Origin: Anabaena catenula FACHB-362 | GTDB taxonomy: Bacteria > Cyanobacteriota > Cyanobacteriia > Cyanobacteriales > Nostocaceae | Direction: 5' to 3' | Length of the DNA stretch: 45,654 nucleotides | Assembly (NCBI RefSeq): GCF_014698735.1 | Contig: NZ_JACJTQ010000042.1 | Location: 1-45,654 of the forward strand | Part shown: piece by piece, positions 33,702 through 42,339 of the stretch | Position numbering within the stretch: the stretch's first letter is position 1 | Layout of the letters: every line of letters starts with the position of its first letter | The notes under the pieces: generated by a model | What the model was told of the DNA's origin: nothing | Databases searched by the model: none | The model's input: only the letters and a program-made list of their open reading frames with translations | Program-made: the position numbers and the translations under genes

Positions 33702-34343
33702 TTTTGATTTTTGATTTAATTGATCTAGATAACGTTGTCGCTCGTCATTATTCACAACCCAAATCATACATCTGCCTTTTAATTGAGCTTTTTTGGCTCG
33801 ACAAACACTCAAATCAAAATCGTTCCATTTCATAATTTGACGAGCAAATTCTCCGTCTTTTGACTTAGCCCAATTCAGAATTTCTTGTTCTTCTAAGGTC
33901 AAGCGAACTGGTTCTGTTAAACTTCTACCTCTCCAAAGAAAAATTATATTACCAGTCAACATAACAACACCAAACACACCAGATAATACCAGACCAGTGG
34001 CTATTAAAGGATTAAAGACGGATCTAGATTTTTTCTGTTCTGCTTTGCTTAACAATGTTGATACTGCTTTGGCGATCGCGCTTTTTTGTTGAACAATGGC
34101 TACACTTGATGCTTTATCAAGTTTGTCATCTATTTCTGTTGTCCAACCTTCTACTACAGTGTTAAGTTTTCCTGGGATGTCTTCCATCAAGACCTCAAAT
34201 TTACCCAGGGAACTTAACACCAAAAACAACGGATCTTTAGGATTGATACCAGAACGTCTAACCACATCTAGAACTTTCTGTTTAAAATGATCTGATTGTC
34301 CTGCTAATGTTGTATCTAAAGAAGCTTCTACAGAGGTGTTCAT
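33690..34343 (-). CDS. Cyanobacterial plasmid membrane protein (DUF6753-like)
   Basis: A 217-residue protein with one clear membrane helix at about residues 111-135 (IATGLVLSGVFGVVMLTGNI). The N-terminal part is helical and includes DPLFLVLSSLGKFEVLMEDI and a coiled-coil-like stretch before the membrane. The C-terminal part (LTLEEQEILNWAKSKDGEFA, then RCMIWVVNNDE) would lie on the other side. I recall such proteins next to ParA-like ATPases on Nostoc plasmids (DUF6753), perhaps in conjugation or DNA positioning, but this is memory rather than proof. Its end overlaps the convergent response-regulator gene by 12 bp. Confidence 0.55.
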   Translation of the reverse strand: MNTSVEASLDTTLAGQSDHFKQKVLDVVRRSGINPKDPLFLVLSSLGKFEVLMEDIPGKLNTVVEGWTTEIDDKLDKASSVAIVQQKSAIAKAVSTLLSKAEQKKSRSVFNPLIATGLVLSGVFGVVMLTGNIIFLWRGRSLTEPVRLTLEEQEILNWAKSKDGEFARQIMKWNDFDLSVCRAKKAQLKGRCMIWVVNNDERQRYLDQLNQKSKSSR

Positions 34344-34781
34344 AAGTTTATGTGCCTTTTTTAAGTTTCTTGATAGAGATGATAAGTAGGTTGGCGTTGA
34401 AAATTGTCGTTACTTCGACTCCGCTCAGTAACCTATGGCAGGGCAAGAGGAAAAAGTGAAGAAGTTTTGGGTAATTTTACTTTTCTTTACACAAATTGGT
34501 TTTATTGTGTTCACCTACTCGTAGGAATCAAATATGATTCCTATATGTCAGTTTTTTATTGTGCTGAAATGGACAGAATTAATTACATATTGGTTATTTA
34601 CCAATTCTGTGTTAATCAACAATTTCAGCCCAGATGTTTGTGTAATTAATTTTGTCCGATTATTTATATGCAACTTCATATTAATTGGGTATAAATCCTA
34701 AAATCTTTCTAAATTATGATTTTTTTTCTACGCATAATTTTATTCCTATTTATTCCTAATTTTGAATATTTACAAAAAAGC
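34344..34781. other. Intergenic with interleaved inverted repeats
   Basis: About 440 bp between the ParA-like pair and the membrane-protein gene, all on the minus strand. It contains the structured block at 34563-34657. A GTTACTTCGACTCCGCTCAG string near 34409 recalls a dispersed Nostoc repeat. An 81-codon plus-strand ORF here has no recognisable product. Confidence 0.5.
34563..34657. repeat. Interleaved (pseudoknot-like) inverted repeats
   Basis: GCTGAAAT (34563-34570) pairs with ATTTCAGC (34622-34629). GGACAGAATTAATTACA (34571-34587) pairs with TGTAATTAATTTTGTCC (34641-34657), 16 of 17 positions. The two pairs interlock (A-B-A'-B'). A small ATTGG...CCAAT dyad sits inside. This could be an RNA pseudoknot, a transfer-origin or partition site, or a decayed element end. 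Confidence 0.5.
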
Positions 34782-35588
34782 TTAAAAATCGCTATTTAAG
34801 TAATTTTGTAAATCTACTGTTGATGTAATGTTTAATAAACCCAATAATTCCCCAATATGTTTATTATCCTTAATTTGTTTACCAAATTCTTCCATCCAGT
34901 TAAAGACACGAGAACGGTTCATAAAATCTATTTCAGAGTTTTGGAGGGCATAGTGATAAGGTGAATCCAGAGATTCTAATAATTCATAAGTATCTCTCCA
35001 TAACTTACCCAAATATAATTCATTGTTTCTACTTTCTTGGATACGCTGTTGAATATCCGAACCATCATAGTAAGGAAATTCATCACCAAAATACAGATTT
35101 TTGATAATGATGTAGTCTGCTTTATTTCCATAACAATTAAAAAGCTCTTGTAGATAATCTGTGCAATCTCTCCGATAAGAAATTGGATGTACAAAGGTGA
35201 TACGATAACCTAATTGAGCAATTGCATCCCACAGCATTACTTCTTCGGCAAATTGTCGGAATTCTTCAAAACTTTGTCCGGGTAAGTCACTCAGAGCTAC
35301 TTGCACATCAGAAAAACTCTCTAAATCAATTAATAATTGGTCTGCACCACCTTGTGTTAAGGGCAATTGAGCAATAGGTAATAACAGCTGATAAGCATAC
35401 AATTTATTGCGATTACCACTGTAGTAAACTCTGAGATTTAGTTGTGATTCTAGATAAAACTCTAGTAACAACCTTGCTGTTGTTGACTTACCTACCCTAG
35501 CATCGCCAACAGTCATTACCAGTCGTTTAGGATTGGGGATAATCTCTGGATTGTTGGGGTTATGCGGCTTGATCTGTGATGACTGCAT
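34782..35588 (-). CDS. ParA/MinD-like P-loop ATPase, paralogue lacking the signature lysine
   Basis: A 268-residue P-loop ATPase. Walker A is GDARVGKST (about residue 28-36) within RLVMTVGDARVGKSTTARLL. A second conserved block is LSDLPGQSFEEF (switch-like D-L-P). It aligns along its length with the neighbouring 291-residue ATPase: GGADQLLIDLES versus GGADDLLIDLEK, and DYIIIKNLYFGDEFPYYDGS versus DYVVVKNLFHGEADKFERYD. The neighbour keeps the deviant KGGVGKS loop; this copy has AR-VGKS and so lacks the first lysine. The family resembles ParA/TraL/StbB-type plasmid ATPases. Its start overlaps the upstream gene by 29 bp, so the two are translationally linked. Confidence 0.7.
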   Translation of the reverse strand: MQSSQIKPHNPNNPEIIPNPKRLVMTVGDARVGKSTTARLLLEFYLESQLNLRVYYSGNRNKLYAYQLLLPIAQLPLTQGGADQLLIDLESFSDVQVALSDLPGQSFEEFRQFAEEVMLWDAIAQLGYRITFVHPISYRRDCTDYLQELFNCYGNKADYIIIKNLYFGDEFPYYDGSDIQQRIQESRNNELYLGKLWRDTYELLESLDSPYHYALQNSEIDFMNRSRVFNWMEEFGKQIKDNKHIGELLGLLNITSTVDLQNYLNSDF

Positions 35589-36435
35589 TTTCTTTTATCC
35601 CTAATAATTCATTAGCATTCAATACGCTTTGCTCAAATTCTTTCAACCAAGCTGATACACGAGATTTAATGACAATGTTGGCTTGTTTATCTTCTAAAAC
35701 TTCACTAAAAGTCAAGTTTTTTTCATCTATATAGTCATAAGGTTTGAAAAACAAATCTGGCATTTTAATTTCTACCGCACCAGCATCTAAAAGTTTAGTG
35801 CGAGTATCAGAACTGTCGTAGCGTTCAAACTTATCAGCTTCACCGTGGAATAGATTTTTCACAACTACATAATCAACGCGATCGCCACAATATTTGTGAA
35901 GAATTCGTAATATATTCACTGAGTCTTTTACCCTAGATAGTACACTCACCATAGTGACTCTGTATCCTAAGCCTTTGACAGCATCAAATACACCCAAGTC
36001 TTTCTCAAAATTCTCAAAAAACAGACCTGATTGGGCGGGTAAATCTACTAATACCAGTGGGGGAAGTTCTTTTTCTAAGTCTATTAGTAAGTCATCTGCA
36101 CCACCTCTTGTGAAAATATCAAGTAGCTTGACTCCAGGTTGTGCGGAGTCGTAGTGTCTATATAATTGGGCATTGCGATGATCTGAGTCATAAGCCAAAT
36201 ATTTTAACTGTTTGTTGATATATAAATGTAGCAATCCCCTTGCAAATGTGGATTTACCTACACCTCCTTTATCCCCTGTGATAATTACTATTCTTCCTGT
36301 TGGATCAGTTGTTTCTAACTGTTGATTTTCTACTGTTTCAGTATCTGTTGTTACCTGTTGATTTTGTGTAGTATCTTCATTTGATTGATTCTGTTCATTT
36401 TCATTCACGGTGATTTTTTTCCTTTTTCTAGTCAT
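35560..36435 (-). CDS. ParA/MinD-like ATPase (plasmid partition or transfer)
   Basis: A 291-residue SIMIBI ATPase. After a Glu/Gln/Thr-rich leader (residues 1-45) comes RIVIITGDKGGVGKSTFARG with the deviant Walker A KGGVGKS typical of ParA/MinD. LVLVDLPAQSG carries the switch-II Asp, and the AYDSDHRNAQLYRHYD block resembles the nucleotide-proximal Asp/Asn region of TraL/StbB-type proteins. Such ATPases position plasmid DNA or mobilisation complexes. It is the first gene of a two-gene unit with its paralogue, and the ParM system elsewhere in the window would be a second, unrelated partition machinery. No ParB-like gene is adjacent. Confidence 0.75.
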   Translation of the reverse strand: MTRKRKKITVNENEQNQSNEDTTQNQQVTTDTETVENQQLETTDPTGRIVIITGDKGGVGKSTFARGLLHLYINKQLKYLAYDSDHRNAQLYRHYDSAQPGVKLLDIFTRGGADDLLIDLEKELPPLVLVDLPAQSGLFFENFEKDLGVFDAVKGLGYRVTMVSVLSRVKDSVNILRILHKYCGDRVDYVVVKNLFHGEADKFERYDSSDTRTKLLDAGAVEIKMPDLFFKPYDYIDEKNLTFSEVLEDKQANIVIKSRVSAWLKEFEQSVLNANELLGIKENAVITDQAA

Positions 36436-36888
36436 AAATTAAGCAATGATTTGCTTCAATTTTGAAGATATTCTGGTAATCAAAGAGATAAACTGCAAAC
36501 TGCCTTTTATCTGAGTTAAGTTATAATTAACTACGGTTGAATTTTATTTTCGATTTTTATTAAATGTGTCAGTTGTATTTTTACACTTTATTTAGCTATT
36601 TAAAAACCATCATTTGATGTAAAGTGGTAGGCTTTTTGATGTATTTCATTTTGATTGATTATTCCTAAATTCAATTTCTACCCCAATCAGTGCTTCTGTG
36701 AAGTGCTGCATTAAATTTGAAGTCAGATAAATTTGGTTAAAACTTGTCTTGATCTCGTTGATTGACGTAGTTCTTTTGTCTGCGCTTTCCATTCCAGCTT
36801 TACTCGCGCAAAAAATGCGAAGATAAGCTAAGTTGGCTACTACGGTTTTCTGTTATATTTCCTGGATGGAAGGGATGAAAAAACGAGC
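36436..36888. other. Divergent intergenic region, no features recognised
   Basis: About 450 bp between the ATPase operon (minus) and the defence cluster (plus). AT-rich. Promoters for both directions should be here. I see no ORF, clear repeat or RNA gene. Confidence 0.4.
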
Positions 36889-37182
36889 ATGACAAACTTG
36901 CTGGCTGGAACAGAAGTCCAAGCGCGAAATATGCGCTGGGAAGTGGTTAGCACTACCCAATTAGGACAACAAACTCTCTACCGTCTGCGGTGCTTGGAGG
37001 GAGAATTACGAGGTAGTGAATTTGATATTCTCTATCCTTTTGAATCTGTAGAGCCAGTAATTCGTGATTTGCGTCCAGATCGTGCCGCCCCTTTGCGTAA
37101 GCGGAAACACTGCAAACAACTTGGCAGACATATTGCCGTAAATTGCGGGAATTGGCGACTAGAGGTGGTGCAGTGCGGGTGA
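36889..37182 (+). pseudogene. drmD: DrmD (DISARM SNF2-like helicase) remnant, N-terminus only
   Basis: Residues 1-69 (LLAGTEVQARNMRWEVVSTT, then LRGSEFDILYPFESVEPVIR and DLRPDRAAPL) match the opening of DISARM DrmD, an SNF2-like helicase of about 1000 residues. After APL the sequence switches to KRKHCKQLGRHIAVNC, which is the DNA of the methylase N-terminus read in another frame: in the methylase frame it encodes AETLQTTWQTYCRKLRELAT. So a deletion joined codon ~70 of drmD to the start of drmMI, with the junction near 37093-37100, and removed the methylase ATG. The product cannot be a helicase. Confidence 0.6.
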
Positions 37183-40100
37183 GAAATCATGTAATTTTAC
37201 CCTTGCTGAAGTTGTTGGAATATGACCACATTGAGTCAGCAGGGGAAGTTTCAACCCGTGAAGGATTAGAGTCTGGAGGTGAAGTATTAGTCACAGCGGA
37301 TGGAAAAACCAAGTTACGGGTTTGGTGTACTGACTTTGAAATTGATTTAGATGCCCCAGCACGGAGGGGTAGTGCTTATCGTTATAGCCATTTACGCAGC
37401 GCCCAGCGGGTTTTACTCACCTGTGGCGAACGGTTGGGATTATTGACAAACGGTGTAGAATTACGGTTGTTGATTTCTGATCCAGCACGGCCAGATTCTC
37501 AGATTACCATTGCTATTGACCCCTATTGGAAGCGTAACCGCAATTTACCTGATTCTTTTTTGCTGTTGTTAGCTTTAGCATCTCCTAGCGGGGTAAAAGC
37601 GTTACCAGATTTGGTGGAAAAAGCGCGGTTACAACAAGCGCGGGTAACAAAGGAACTGCGAGTACAGGCGCGGCGTGCAGTTGAAAGCTTTATACAAGAG
37701 ATTTTAGATCATCCAGCAAACCAAGGATGTTTGGAGGATACTGAAAGTTGGGAGGGGTTAGCGAAGCAGCTATGGAAAGAGGGGTTAATTATTATTTACC
37801 GACTGCTGTTTATCTTGAAACTGGAAACTAGCGACAATACAGCACAGGCGTTTAGTTTTGCTTCCACAAGTTTATGGCGGAATAGTTTTTCTCCCAGTAC
37901 AGCCTTAGCGAGTTATGCCAGAAATGTCCTAGATGATGGTTGGGAAACAGGAAGTTTGCTAGAATCTGGAATGCGATCGCTTTTTAAAATGTTTGCAGAA
38001 GGACTTTCTTGCAGCGAATTATCTGTAAAACCCTTGGGTGGCGCATTGTTTGGCGTTGATAGTACACCCATTTTATCTAGTTTAACTTGGGGAGAGAGAG
38101 CGATCGCTCATTTACTCGACCAGTTATTATGGACAACAGCCCAACGCGGTACAAAAACACGGGAACGTGTACATTATGGACCTTTAAACGTGGAAGATTT
38201 AGGGCGAGTTTATGAAGCATTATTAGAATTAGAACCAGGAATTACTACAGAACCAATGTGTCGTTTACGGCGACAAAAATTAGAAGTAGTATTACCCATT
38301 TCTCAAGGTGAAAAATATCGCCCAGTTCGTAGTGAAGACTTCACTCCTCAAGACATAGAAGACGACGACGAAGAAATAGAAAGCGAAGAGGAAGAAGAAA
38401 CACCAAAACGCGGTAAAAAAACTAAAGTTGAATGGATAGAAGAAATTCCCCCCAACCGTTTTTATTTGCGGGTGGGTTTAGGTAGAAAAGCCAGTGGTTC
38501 TTATTATACACCTCATTCTTTTGTGCGGTTTTTAGTTAAAGAAACTCTAGAACCGCAAATTAATGAACGTTCTCCCCAACAAGATCCCCAACCCGGAGAA
38601 ATTCTTAAATTAAAAGTATTAGATCCTTCAATGGGAAGCGGACACTTTTTAGTAGAAGCTTGTCGGTTTTTAGGTGATAAATTATATGAAGCTTGTCGTT
38701 TGTGTGATGAGTTAGCAAACGAGGCGGAAAAACAAGCAGAACAAGCAAAATTCAACAATGATTTAGAGACGTTTACAAAAATGTCTCTCCTGTCCAAAAA
38801 TTACCGTCAAAGAGTAATTGATTTACCAGATACGGATGATAAATTAGTTAAATATCTGCCTTCATCTGCACCGGAGGGGGAAGAATCTGGTTATTCTCAA
38901 GATGAAGCAAAAGCCATCTGTCGGCGGTTGGTAGCAGTGCATTGTCTTTATGGTGTAGATAAGAATCCATTAGCAGTAGAATTGGCTAAATTATCTCTCT
39001 GGTTAGAATCTCATGCAGAAGGTTTACCTTTAACATTTTTAGATCATCGGTTAGTAGTGGGAGATTCCCTCACAGGTCCATTTTTTGAGCATTTATTGAA
39101 AGAACCGGGGACACAACATGATGTCCAAAAACTGCTTTGGCAAAATGTCAATCAGCAGTTTAAACAGGCAATTAATGAAGCATTAAAACACATTCGAGAT
39201 TTAGAAGCCACTATTGGTATTGATATTTCTGATTTAATATTTAAACAAGCAGCCAAGCAAAAATTAGATATTGCTTTAGCACCCTTTAAAATCGTTGCGG
39301 CGGCTTGGGCTGGCGGGGTAATGTTGGGTGATAAAAGTGGCGATGTTGATTATTCTAATTTAGTCAATATTGTGGGGACAACGGGAGACTTACCGGAAGA
39401 TTTAGCGGATAAACCTAAGTTATTAGAAATGATTGCACGGGGTTTGGATGTGGAGAATGTCCCCTCACAACGTGAGGATTTATTAGCGGTTTTAGTATCT
39501 GGTAAATGTGTGTCGGCTTTTCCTTATGATTTGGCTTTTGCTGAGGTATTTTATCCCACTGGGAGTTTAGATAATCGTCGCGGTTTTGATGCGGTTTTAG
39601 GAAATCCACCTTGGGATGCTGTGCGTCCAAAAGCTAAAGAATTTTTTGCAGCGTTTGATTTTGATATTTTGGCTGCACCAACAAAAAGAGAACGTACAGA
39701 AATAGAAAATAAATTAAAATCTGATAATAAAATTGCAGATTTACATAAAAAATATGAAGTAGAATTTACAGAACAACATCGAATTCATGATGTAATTTAT
39801 AAATTTCAAGTGGTTCGGATAAATGGTGATAAGACTGGAGGAGATCCAGACGCAGCAAAATTATTTATAGAACGCAATACACAACTTTTACATCATTCTG
39901 CATTAACAGGGGTGGTAATTCCTTCTGGTTTTCATGCAAATGAAGGTGCTACAGGAATTCGTCAGCTTTATTTTGAAAATATGGCGATAAAGTGTTGTTA
40001 TTCATTTGAAAATAGACGCAAGTTATTTGAAATTGACTCTCGCTTTAAATTTGCCGCAATTATCGCTAAACGTGGAGAAATTACAACCGAGTTCCCCTGT

Positions 40101-41303
40101 GCTTTTTATCTTCATGATGATGAATGGTTATTTGATAGAACAAGTAAACATCAATCACTTAATTATACTCTTGATTTTGTTCAAAAAACTGGAGGTAAAT
40201 ATTTAAGTCTTTTAGAATTGCGTTCAGAAAAAGATTTAGATGTTGCTAAAACTTGCTTTGCTAATAGCGAATCTTTCGGTAAAGTTTGTGATTCATTAAA
40301 TATTAAATTAGGTCGTGAATTACACATGACCGATGATGCTTGGCGATTTACGCCCACTTCTGAAATTTTACCAGAAGGTAAAGATCCGCGAGATCCAGAT
40401 GTTGCAAAGCAACTTTTAGAAATGGGTTATATTATCTTACATGAAGGTAAAACTTTTTGGCATTACGATGATAGATGGGATGATTCACCCCGTTATCTAG
40501 TTTCATTAACTAAACTAAATGATAAATACATATATACAGAAAGATGCAAATATATTCGTCTTGCGTATCGTTCTATTGCTAGTGCTACAAATGAAAGAAC
40601 TGCTATATTTAGCTTATTACCTGCTGGGATAACTTGTGGTCATTCAGTAGGAATTGAACAAAATTCTAATCAGCGAATATCTTCTGCACCTATATTTGTG
40701 ATACCGATTGCTAATTCTTTTATTTTTGATTGGTGCTTAAGACAAATGGTTGCAGCTAATGTTACCCAGTATCTTCTGTTCACAACTCCTATTCCTTTTT
40801 CTTTGATTGATAAACAAAATTTCTTCTTTAAATCTTTCCTCTCTCATTCCGCTTTACGCCTAACCTGTAACCATACCGGTTACTTACCTCTATGGCGTGA
40901 ACAACTTAACGAAGAATGGCGAGAACCGAACAAACCCCCCTTCACCTTCCCAGTTTTATCAACTGATGATGAACGCTGGGAAATTCGCGCCGCCATTGAT
41001 GCAGTAGTCGCCCAAGCTTATGGATTAAACCGCCAACAATACGCCCATATTCTATCAACATTCAGCCACAAAAGTTACCCCAAAGCACCGCAATTGTGCC
41101 TTACATATTTTGACGCATTGCAAACAATAGGAATAGAAGAATTTACCCAAAAATATGATCCCTATTGGGATATTCCCCTCAACGAAAACCTACCCCAACC
41201 AGTCATAGAATTACCCCTTCCCAAGGAAAATCAAGTTTCCACAGAAGATGGAACATTTCAACTCACCAGCGAACCACCCAAGAAAACCCGACGCAAAAAA
41301 TAG
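37143..41303 (+). CDS. drmMI: DISARM-type N6-adenine methylase (DrmMI-like, Eco57I class)
   Basis: A 1386-residue adenine methylase. Motif I is DPSMGSGHF (494-502), the expected D-P-S-x-G-S-G-x-F of Eco57I/PglX-like enzymes, and the catalytic motif IV is NPPW (821-824). The N-terminus (LRELATRGGAVRVRNHVILP) and the acidic linker near 400-430 are usual for the family. It would methylate host DNA so that the partner helicases spare it. The original start seems lost: a stop (TAA, 37098) precedes the frame, and the best remaining starts are the TTG at 37143 or a nearby GTG. The core motifs are intact, so activity may persist. The call to DISARM rests on the adjacent drmD remnant and helicase. Confidence 0.7.
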   Translation: MRELATRGGAVRVRNHVILPLLKLLEYDHIESAGEVSTREGLESGGEVLVTADGKTKLRVWCTDFEIDLDAPARRGSAYRYSHLRSAQRVLLTCGERLGLLTNGVELRLLISDPARPDSQITIAIDPYWKRNRNLPDSFLLLLALASPSGVKALPDLVEKARLQQARVTKELRVQARRAVESFIQEILDHPANQGCLEDTESWEGLAKQLWKEGLIIIYRLLFILKLETSDNTAQAFSFASTSLWRNSFSPSTALASYARNVLDDGWETGSLLESGMRSLFKMFAEGLSCSELSVKPLGGALFGVDSTPILSSLTWGERAIAHLLDQLLWTTAQRGTKTRERVHYGPLNVEDLGRVYEALLELEPGITTEPMCRLRRQKLEVVLPISQGEKYRPVRSEDFTPQDIEDDDEEIESEEEEETPKRGKKTKVEWIEEIPPNRFYLRVGLGRKASGSYYTPHSFVRFLVKETLEPQINERSPQQDPQPGEILKLKVLDPSMGSGHFLVEACRFLGDKLYEACRLCDELANEAEKQAEQAKFNNDLETFTKMSLLSKNYRQRVIDLPDTDDKLVKYLPSSAPEGEESGYSQDEAKAICRRLVAVHCLYGVDKNPLAVELAKLSLWLESHAEGLPLTFLDHRLVVGDSLTGPFFEHLLKEPGTQHDVQKLLWQNVNQQFKQAINEALKHIRDLEATIGIDISDLIFKQAAKQKLDIALAPFKIVAAAWAGGVMLGDKSGDVDYSNLVNIVGTTGDLPEDLADKPKLLEMIARGLDVENVPSQREDLLAVLVSGKCVSAFPYDLAFAEVFYPTGSLDNRRGFDAVLGNPPWDAVRPKAKEFFAAFDFDILAAPTKRERTEIENKLKSDNKIADLHKKYEVEFTEQHRIHDVIYKFQVVRINGDKTGGDPDAAKLFIERNTQLLHHSALTGVVIPSGFHANEGATGIRQLYFENMAIKCCYSFENRRKLFEIDSRFKFAAIIAKRGEITTEFPCAFYLHDDEWLFDRTSKHQSLNYTLDFVQKTGGKYLSLLELRSEKDLDVAKTCFANSESFGKVCDSLNIKLGRELHMTDDAWRFTPTSEILPEGKDPRDPDVAKQLLEMGYIILHEGKTFWHYDDRWDDSPRYLVSLTKLNDKYIYTERCKYIRLAYRSIASATNERTAIFSLLPAGITCGHSVGIEQNSNQRISSAPIFVIPIANSFIFDWCLRQMVAANVTQYLLFTTPIPFSLIDKQNFFFKSFLSHSALRLTCNHTGYLPLWREQLNEEWREPNKPPFTFPVLSTDDERWEIRAAIDAVVAQAYGLNRQQYAHILSTFSHKSYPKAPQLCLTYFDALQTIGIEEFTQKYDPYWDIPLNENLPQPVIELPLPKENQVSTEDGTFQLTSEPPKKTRRKK

Positions 41304-41433
41304 CAGGGAGAAAAAAGTTAAAATAATCAGTTTTCATCCTGTAAATCCTTTAATCCTGGATATCCTGATTCAGACAAAAAATATTATATAATTTAGATTG
41401 GGTTGTATCTTGAACCCAACCTGCTAAAAATAG

Positions 41434-42321
41434 TTAATTATTGAATCTTGCTAACAACTCCTCACGGGATAATTGTAAACACAAACGAGTATATTCCTCT
41501 GTTGGTAAATTTAGCAGATTATCCATAATTCTGGATAATTCATCATCCAAATTTCCAAATTTTGCCCTCAACAAATTTTCCAAAACTAAACGCTGTCCTT
41601 GCTGTACACCTTCTTGTACAGCCTCAGCCCTTGCTTTTTGATAAGCCTCTGTTAACATCATAATTAACTCCTGGTCATCTTCTGTTAATATTTCCTGAGT
41701 TTGCACACTCACACGCCAACTAAAAACCAGTTCTAGAATGTTGTGCCGCAACGGGTTTTCCGGTGGTAGTGCAACCAATTCTTTCACCGCTTCCTGTTGA
41801 ACCTTTCCTCTTCCTAATAACCTACATAAAAGCGTTTCATCAGTGACAGGTAACTGGTTAATTGCCACTATCGCCGTTTTGAAAGCATCAGGCAGAAAAA
41901 ATACCCCTGGTAGCCAATTATCTAAATCTAGTTTAGCTCCAAAACTCTCCAGTAAACCAGTAGAAGCAGAAGGAGCGAAAACCCATAGACTTGGTAAATT
42001 ACCCTCTGGTAAAGAAGTATTTTCCCGTTTAGCTTTGCGTTGCAACTCCCCATAGACAGAAAAAAGCTTTATGATACAATTACGCACCTCAGTTTTACTA
42101 GGTTGGTTGCGAAAAGGCTCTAACAAAGCCGTACTTGCCGCTATTCTACCCAGTAACCCTAAAGACTGAGGATTTACTGTGGGTGATGGTACAGGAGAAA
42201 AGAAAATATCCACTTGACGAACTTCGTCAGTCACTTCCCGACTGACTTCCACTTTTCCCAAAGGTGACAGAAGTTCTTCTAAATATTGTTTCGCAAATTG
42301 GTCGTGTTGCTGTCGGGTCAT
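41434..42321 (-). CDS. Rpn/DUF4351-type putative nuclease
   Basis: A 295-residue protein of the cyanobacterial Rpn-like family (PD-(D/E)XK fold). The N-terminus has QHDQFAKQYLEELLSPLGKV and REVTDEVRQVDIFFSP, with the early Asp expected at a nuclease site. The C-terminus has the helical run typical of the family: EAVQEGVQQGQRLVLENLLR, AKFGNLDDELSRIMDNLLNL, and a DUF4351-like end. Such genes are abundant and mobile in cyanobacteria. It lies in opposite orientation between the methylase and the helicase, only 18 bp from the helicase start, so it looks like an insertion into the defence cluster. Confidence 0.75.
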   Translation of the reverse strand: MTRQQHDQFAKQYLEELLSPLGKVEVSREVTDEVRQVDIFFSPVPSPTVNPQSLGLLGRIAASTALLEPFRNQPSKTEVRNCIIKLFSVYGELQRKAKRENTSLPEGNLPSLWVFAPSASTGLLESFGAKLDLDNWLPGVFFLPDAFKTAIVAINQLPVTDETLLCRLLGRGKVQQEAVKELVALPPENPLRHNILELVFSWRVSVQTQEILTEDDQELIMMLTEAYQKARAEAVQEGVQQGQRLVLENLLRAKFGNLDDELSRIMDNLLNLPTEEYTRLCLQLSREELLARFNN

Positions 42322-42339
42322 TAATCTACCTTAACATCT

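Noticed and set aside
34404-34649. 81-residue plus-strand ORF
   Set aside because: It runs through the interleaved inverted repeats and a dispersed repeat; composition (many Tyr, Phe, Cys) does not look coding.
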